From positions 34,212,235-34,247,348 of the forward strand of contig NC_049981.1 of the NCBI RefSeq assembly GCF_000003815.2: a stretch of 35,114 nucleotides of DNA. Reading direction: 5' to 3'. The DNA is from Branchiostoma floridae (Eukaryota > Chordata > Leptocardii > Amphioxiformes > Branchiostomatidae). Below are positions 29,795 through 35,114 of this stretch, in pieces. How positions within the stretch are numbered: position 1 is the first letter of the stretch; every line of letters begins with the position of its first letter. Under the pieces are notes generated by a model. It was not told where the DNA came from. It saw only the letters and a list, made by a program, of their open reading frames with translations, and made no database searches. The position numbers were made by a program, and so were the translations under genes.

Positions 29795-31114
29795 AGTAGT
29801 AGCCGAGTGCTGTAAGGCAGATGTTTATTTAATGCTTCAACAGTCAGTAGCAGCAGATGGCATCTGTAGATCAACAACATTATCCAACAACCAAGTCCAA
29901 CAACAAACAAACATGTTTCAAAGCTTTCACAGTAGACAGTGAAGCAACAGAAACTGTTTGTTGTCAAGCTTCTGCCAAGAACACCTGTTTCAAAAACCAT
30001 CACTGAAAACACAAATACAACAGACTATAAACTAGGTTATATATGACTTTTGTACCTCTGAGGCTTTGTTATAGTGCAATATGTCTCATAGGAGATGTGG
30101 ATGCCATGACATATGAATCTTAAAAAATTTAAAACTTAAGCCTTTCCTTTATATCTCTATTTATTTATGCACTGAAATTTCAGAAAACTGGGTGGCCCAT
30201 TCAATTTTTCAACTTGATTGATTTTAAGGGGGGCCAGTACACAAATGATATTCATTATCAGCATCACAAAGAAAATAAATAAAACTTGAAACAACTTGAG
30301 AAATTGTAACATATTGTAGCAACACGGGATAGCTTACTTTATTCCAGAGCAATAGCAACTTTTCTGGGTTTTATGTTGCAATGTAGAAATCAGCTTTAAG
30401 TATATTATATTGAGATGAGTGAATTGTAGGAACAAAATCTAAAGCATTGTTTCTGAGTGATTTAAGCATGACATGTGCGAAATCTTCAAGTTAATGTTGT
30501 ACAGCTAGTACAAGAGTGATCATTGTCACCAAAAGAAACTGTTTGATGTGCAACTGTTCTGTTATTACAGTTACAGTTATTGTAGCAGTGAAATAAGACT
30601 CTGTACATGTATATTATGTAACTGTGTGTGGAACACAAATGTATAGAAGTTTTACTCATGACAAATAACACTACGTAATCATGGAAAGCATGAAGAAAGT
30701 TTCAAGAAGAAAGACTCCATGCATGTTGCATGTGATGCGTGTGTGAATCTGGTACAGACTTGATTACATCTGAATATTCTTTCTAACACTTGATTACATT
30801 TGAATGTTGATGTTCAACTGCAGTCTTTTGCAATCACTGTCTCTGTTTCATTTTGTGTGAACAATATTACATTGACATATGTGTGAGCTCAGCCTGTCTC
30901 TCTTTGCCTTTCTACTTTTTCTTCATTTCTGCCAAAATATAACTTAAAGAGAGCATGCCATTGGACAAGATTGTTGACATTCCTCTAAAGAACAGAAGAA
31001 TTTGGTGTGAAAGTAGAAAGGCAACATTTCTGGAAAAACACAAAAATGCAAAATGTTTTCAAAAAAATTTCAAAACTCAAAAGTGGACTAGGCTGACACA
31101 GTATTGACAACTGG
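29795..31114. other. Noncoding interval, probable 3' UTR and flank of LRR receptor A
   Basis: AT-rich with no exon found. AATAAATAAA at 30274-30283 on the plus strand is the best polyadenylation candidate for LRR receptor A. Confidence 0.45.
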
Positions 31115-31456
31115 CAGGGCTCGAAATACCCACTTGCCCACTTGAAAATGTAAGCTCATTTTGCTTTGCGCAACTTAATCTTAAACCCAGGTTGCACACT
31201 GCACAACCTGAAATTTTGCAGTAGGAACACTGCTTTTCCCCCACCTACGTGCATAAGCTTTTGTATTTGTATTTTGATAGCATAACACATATTACATAGT
31301 TACATATAACTGGAAGAAAAAATAAGGGATAAGTAGCTGATTTGAAGAAAGTAGCAACTTGAAAGTGGGACAACCTGAAATGTTGATGGCGCAACCTGGC
31401 TTTTGACTCAGGTTGCCACTTGGACAACCTGGCTGAAAAAAGTATTTCGAGCACTG
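31115..31456. mobile_element. MITE-like element, copy with CAACCTG subterminal repeats
   Basis: The terminal inverted repeats CAGGGCTCGAAATAC and GTATTTCGAGCACTG are flanked by the 5-bp direct repeat ACTGG (31110-31114 and 31457-31461). The words CAACCTG and CAGGTTG recur near both ends (for example at ~31190-31210 and ~31370-31435). There is no coding capacity. Confidence 0.8.
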
Positions 31457-32897
31457 ACTGGTGAGAATTATGGACATCTGTCAATCAGAACAATCAATAG
31501 AGTAAATTACAAGATAAACAGTAAAACAAAACAAAACAAAATTTTCTTTTGGTATATCCCCAATAAAATAGACTTTTCAGCTTTTTCCTTAAGTCATCGA
31601 AACTTTCTCTCAATCGAAGCATTAAAACCTCAAAAAACCTAAATTGCATCCTTAGTTATGCCCATAGCATGCAACAGCCATAGGTGGGATTTACTTGTTG
31701 TTTGAGTGAACAAAGGCCATACATGTACTACAACAAAATGTATGTACCGGGAGGAGCCCTAAGATGGTACCCAGCCTAAGATGGCATTAATTTTTTGCTG
31801 ATCTTATCATGCATAAGTACACCATGTTTGTTGCCACTGACTGTGCTGATTAGAAAGGCAAATAAACCAAGTCCATGCACACAGCTGTTGTTGCATTAAA
31901 ATATTACACATATTCACTGCATGCAGGTTTTTTTAAATGTAATTTTCACAATAATGTTGGTCGGGCCAAATCATTTTGTGGTCACCTGTTACTAGGTATT
32001 GGTGGTTCGTGTCCCTAAATATACAACCTGTACAAAACAGCCACACAAATGTCATACACATAAGAAACAAAACTTCACAGAACACTGCAAATGTGGGTCT
32101 TCAAATGTTTGTTAAGTTGAAGACTGATCATAGAAAAAAACATACGCATCACTACCGTTTTCCCCAGGGAGTGTGGCCTTGAAGGTGGCAGACAAGCAAA
32201 CACTGCAAAGATTTGTTACACTATAAGAAATGATTCGTACTGTCAATAACAATTCAGCCCTCCTCACAAGATGAGAAGTACTAGTACATACAATCACAAT
32301 TTTACTATCAAAGAAAACTAAAATATCACAGAATTTGATTCCTATTCATGACCAAGTTTTGACAAGCCAGAGCAAAATTTAAAAAGTGCTCCAAGTTAGG
32401 GCACACTGTCCAGCGTAGCACAAAATCAGAAGGTACATTCACGAAAATGTCTCAAAGAGTTTGCAGCTTGTAACACGGAAAATAATGGGTTCATAAACCG
32501 TATAAATGTAAGTCTTATCCAAGTATGTTATTAAAATGAAGTTATAAGAAAATCATTCATCAAAACTTGACCACTCTCTGACAACTAGCCATGGATCGCC
32601 GTGAGTTTTAGCAGTGAAAAAGCACACCATGTTATCCCATCTCCCATTAAACCAAATTATGAAAACCCCCATTAGTAAGTTCATTTGATTATTTCTATTT
32701 CTGAACCAACACAGTTGATTTTATATGATGAAATATCTTTCAATGGACTGATTATGAGTAGAAGTATTCCAAATCTAAATTGATGTAAGTTAATCATGCA
32801 ATGCAATGGCCATGCACGCACGTGGACTGAAAAAGGTTGAGAAACTTGTGAGTAGATCTTCAGAAGTTTCAGAATAAGTTACGAAACAGTATAATCT
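31457..32897. other. Noncoding interval between the LRR genes
   Basis: AT-rich. An (AAAAC)n run is near 31523-31541. A minus-strand patch at ~32160-32210 after a TTTGCAG acceptor-like site is relatively GC-rich and open, but too short to assign. Nothing else is seen. Confidence 0.4.
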
Positions 32898-33073
32898 TCA
32901 GAAAAGATGAGATTTGTCTCCCATGCTTTTGAATAGTTTCATACAATTTGCAGTGACACGTGCACCAGCACCTGACATTCCCTCATCATTGTTCAACACA
33001 CCACGCACAAGATTGGCGTCCACAAACACGGACAGACTGGCAGCTTCTGAAGGACCAGGACTCACGAGGCCAC
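32898..33073 (-). CDS. Possible unidentified coding exon
   Basis: On the minus strand, an acceptor-like TTGTATTCAAG precedes an open stretch of 57 codons (from the base at 33073, phase 1) reading GLVSPGPSEAASLSVFVDAN, then LVRGVLNNDEGMSGAGARVT, to a TGA at 32898. The stretch is clearly GC-richer than its surroundings and its third-position use looks coding. I do not recognise the family. It could be the 3'-terminal exon of an unknown gene. It could instead be an internal exon of the BCAP-like gene on the same strand, ending at an alternative donor GTATGA, or a transposon remnant. Confidence 0.3.
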
Positions 33074-33287
33074 CTTGAATACAAAGCTAGGTCACTTTTG
33101 ACAATTCTTTTTAAAAGACAGTAGCCAGAAAATCCAAAAAGAATGCTTCTAGTTTGGTCCTTTTGTCATGCATGTACATGAAACTCAATCTGAAGTTTTC
33201 AGCAGGAACTTTAGATGAAATAGTCTTTGGTATTAATATCAATCTTTCAGAGAGACATTGCATTAACAAAACAGATTCTTGGTAGAG

Positions 33288-34898
33288 ATGAGAGTTGTCA
33301 GCAGCCCTCTTGTTCTTTTCATCTCAACTGTCGGCTGGGCTGCAAGCAGCAGTGCCAAAGCCTTGCCAAAATCTTGCATCAAACAGCATGCTGATTTAGG
33401 CAACAGCATAAAAGTTGACTGTTCATGCCGTGCCCTGGGAACATTCCCTGATGATATACCACCAAATACTGTTCACTTAAATCTGTCCAACAACAAAATC
33501 CGTTTTGTTGATCATTTCCCAAATCTGAGAATGTTAAACACACTGGACCTCAGCAAGAATGCTATTGAACTCTTGCCATGGAGGTCTTTTTGTAACTTGC
33601 CACATTTGTGGTTCATCCATCTACAGTGGAACAAAATAGCAAATGTCAACTTTGGAGTTTGCATCAATCAGCTCAAATATCTATATTATATCAATCTGTC
33701 ACACAACATGATTACATCTGTCACTGAAAGTGAGCTGGGACTTCCCTACATCTCTAAAGCTTTCATTGACTCTAACCCTTTCCACTGTGACTGCATATTG
33801 CTCTGGTTGATCACTAAGGTGAAATGTTTACAAGGCCTTCATCATAAGAATATGGTTTGCAACACCCCTTCACAATGCGATGCTCGGTTTCTAACATGCC
33901 ATCGTGCTGATGACTTGAATAAATTCTACTGTAATTCACCAAATCAGCTACAAGCACTGCCATTCTCAAACATTTCTGTCCCTGGGCTAGGCTGTGCACA
34001 TAAACCAACAACTGACCCTATGGGTGGGAGGAGCACCATACTGCATTATGGCATCCAGAAGAGCATACCTGTATCTCAGCCTCCTATCACCAACCACAAA
34101 ATCACAACCACAACTGAACTTACGGATGGGAAGAGCGCCATACTACACTGTGACAATGAAATCAAGAAAAGCACATCTCAGCCTCCTATCAGCTCGGACA
34201 CTGACCACAACTCCATTACCGCGACCAAAGGTGTTTCAGTCAACATTGTGATAGATAAGAGTGACGGAGTGCTGACTGGAACTGTTACTGATGTGATGGT
34301 GAAAAAGGAGGGGGAACTGAATAGCACTACGGATGTGATGGAGAAGGGTACTAGTGATGGACCGGTGATTGGAACTGTTGACATTATCATCACTGTGCTA
34401 TGCTGCCTTATAGGCACCTGCCTGATTCTAATGCTTATCAAATGTCGACAGCTTCAAGACCCTTGCAACCCCAATAACAGGCTGCCAGCTGCAGCAGCTG
34501 CTATCCCATCTCAGAACACTGTGCAGTTCCAAAACCCTGTTTATGTCGCCACCTTCACCACCAATGAGTCAGACCCCCCAATGCGAGGGGATGTTCCCAC
34601 TCAGGCAATCCAAACATCCCCAAATCTTTGCAATCAAACTATTCAAAATGGACCAACTGATCATGACCAGCTGTCTCAAGACTCAGACAAACACAACTCA
34701 GCTGTGACTAACAAATGTTTGAAGTCTCCATCTACAAAGAGTGAAACAAATGCGAAAGAAAGCCAGAACCTTGCCACAAGGACCCTGCCAGAACTGCCAG
34801 AAAATACAGACTCTAGTGTTGAGAGCACTTCACCGATATATATCAATGAGGCTGAGAAGGACGCAGCAGTTGACCACGTATATGAATATGTCCCATAA
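33288..34898 (+). CDS. LRR transmembrane receptor B, intronless coding region
   Basis: The ATG at 33288 (MRVVSSPLVLF) opens a 536-residue frame; a slightly longer reading would need a TTG start. It has a signal peptide (~1-25), a Cys N-cap (~30-50) and LRRs (VHLNLSNNKIRFV, LNTLDLSKNAIELL, LWFIHLQWNKIANV, LYYINLSHNMITSV). These are followed by an LRRCT cap (NPFHCDCILLWLITK), a Thr/Ser-rich stalk with an internal ~35-residue duplication, a transmembrane helix (~360-385, DIIITVLCCLIGTCLILMLI) and a ~150-residue tail. The tail has QNTVQFQNPVYV, an FxNPxY motif (414-419), and near the end SPIYINEAE (a YxN site for GRB2-type SH2 domains) and VYEYVP. It is a paralogue of LRR receptor A, which lacks the last ~100 tail residues. 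An acceptor-like CTTTCAG ends at 33250, so a noncoding first exon is likely. Surface receptor role inferred; ligand unknown. Confidence 0.88.
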   Translation: MRVVSSPLVLFISTVGWAASSSAKALPKSCIKQHADLGNSIKVDCSCRALGTFPDDIPPNTVHLNLSNNKIRFVDHFPNLRMLNTLDLSKNAIELLPWRSFCNLPHLWFIHLQWNKIANVNFGVCINQLKYLYYINLSHNMITSVTESELGLPYISKAFIDSNPFHCDCILLWLITKVKCLQGLHHKNMVCNTPSQCDARFLTCHRADDLNKFYCNSPNQLQALPFSNISVPGLGCAHKPTTDPMGGRSTILHYGIQKSIPVSQPPITNHKITTTTELTDGKSAILHCDNEIKKSTSQPPISSDTDHNSITATKGVSVNIVIDKSDGVLTGTVTDVMVKKEGELNSTTDVMEKGTSDGPVIGTVDIIITVLCCLIGTCLILMLIKCRQLQDPCNPNNRLPAAAAAIPSQNTVQFQNPVYVATFTTNESDPPMRGDVPTQAIQTSPNLCNQTIQNGPTDHDQLSQDSDKHNSAVTNKCLKSPSTKSETNAKESQNLATRTLPELPENTDSSVESTSPIYINEAEKDAAVDHVYEYVP

Positions 34899-35114
34899 GA
34901 CACAAAGATACAAAGATTGCACAGTAAGTCTGCCTGCTGTCCGTAAGTCACCTTTTTCTAAAAAAATTGGCTCCTAACGTTACATGTACAACACTCATTT
35001 GTCTTGTAGCAGTTCTACAGGCTGCAACATTTACGCATGGGACAGAGCAGGTATGCAGAAAAGGATTTATTTTTGTTCAGTACAGAATTGCACCATGTCA
35101 GAGCAACCCATAGA
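34899..35114. other. 3' flank of LRR receptor B
   Basis: Start of the probable 3' UTR. No polyadenylation signal is seen before the window ends. Confidence 0.4.

Noticed and set aside
33279-33287. Three extra N-terminal codons for LRR receptor B
   Set aside because: They would need a TTG start; the ATG at 33288 leads directly into the signal peptide.

Overview
The window looks like genomic DNA from an invertebrate deuterostome, most likely a lancelet (Branchiostoma). Supporting this are the small genes with many short GT-AG introns, the animal-only domains (LDLa, CUB, LRR receptors, a BCAP-type adaptor), dense short transposons and minisatellites, and two N gaps typical of a draft assembly (1740-1839 and 6790-7193). 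The species call is an inference. There is no sign of bacterial, viral or organellar DNA.

Layout. 1-5737: two paralogous tyrosine-phosphatase-like genes sit head to head. The minus-strand one is only partly in the window (coding exon 631-1040); the plus-strand one is complete (2909-4383, 4 exons, CX5R active site present). Between them lies a palindromic element with ~338-bp arms and a 9-bp target-site duplication, like a Mutator-type foldback transposon. 5738-7897 (minus): a complete two-exon WDR12 gene. 8883-11125 and 15094-18177 (plus): two secreted LDLa-CUB paralogues, with 2 and 4 LDLa modules. They are separated by a degenerate ~150-bp repeat block with CTCF-like cores and by a Penelope-like retroelement 3' fragment with a hammerhead-like motif. 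21153-26712 (minus): the C-terminal eight exons of a BCAP/BANK1-family adaptor (PIK3AP1-like). 27953-29428 and 33288-34898 (plus): two paralogous LRR transmembrane receptors with intronless coding regions. Each carries an FxNPxY motif in its cytoplasmic tail.

How the genes may relate. WDR12 is a ribosome-biogenesis gene unrelated to its neighbours. The LDLa-CUB genes are a tandem family that grew by adding symmetrical phase-1 exons. On the right, the two LRR receptors lie on the opposite strand, upstream of the visible part of the BCAP-like gene. The N-terminal exons of that gene are not recognisable in the window, so the receptors may be nested in one of its introns. In vertebrates BCAP links immune receptors to PI3K, so receptor and adaptor side by side is suggestive, but a functional link here is conjecture.

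Three MITE-like transposons (21621-21987, 29444-29789, 31115-31456) share nearly identical terminal inverted repeats but have different subterminal repeats. All exon boundaries were read by eye from splice consensus, reading phase and homology; no alignment or transcript data were available.
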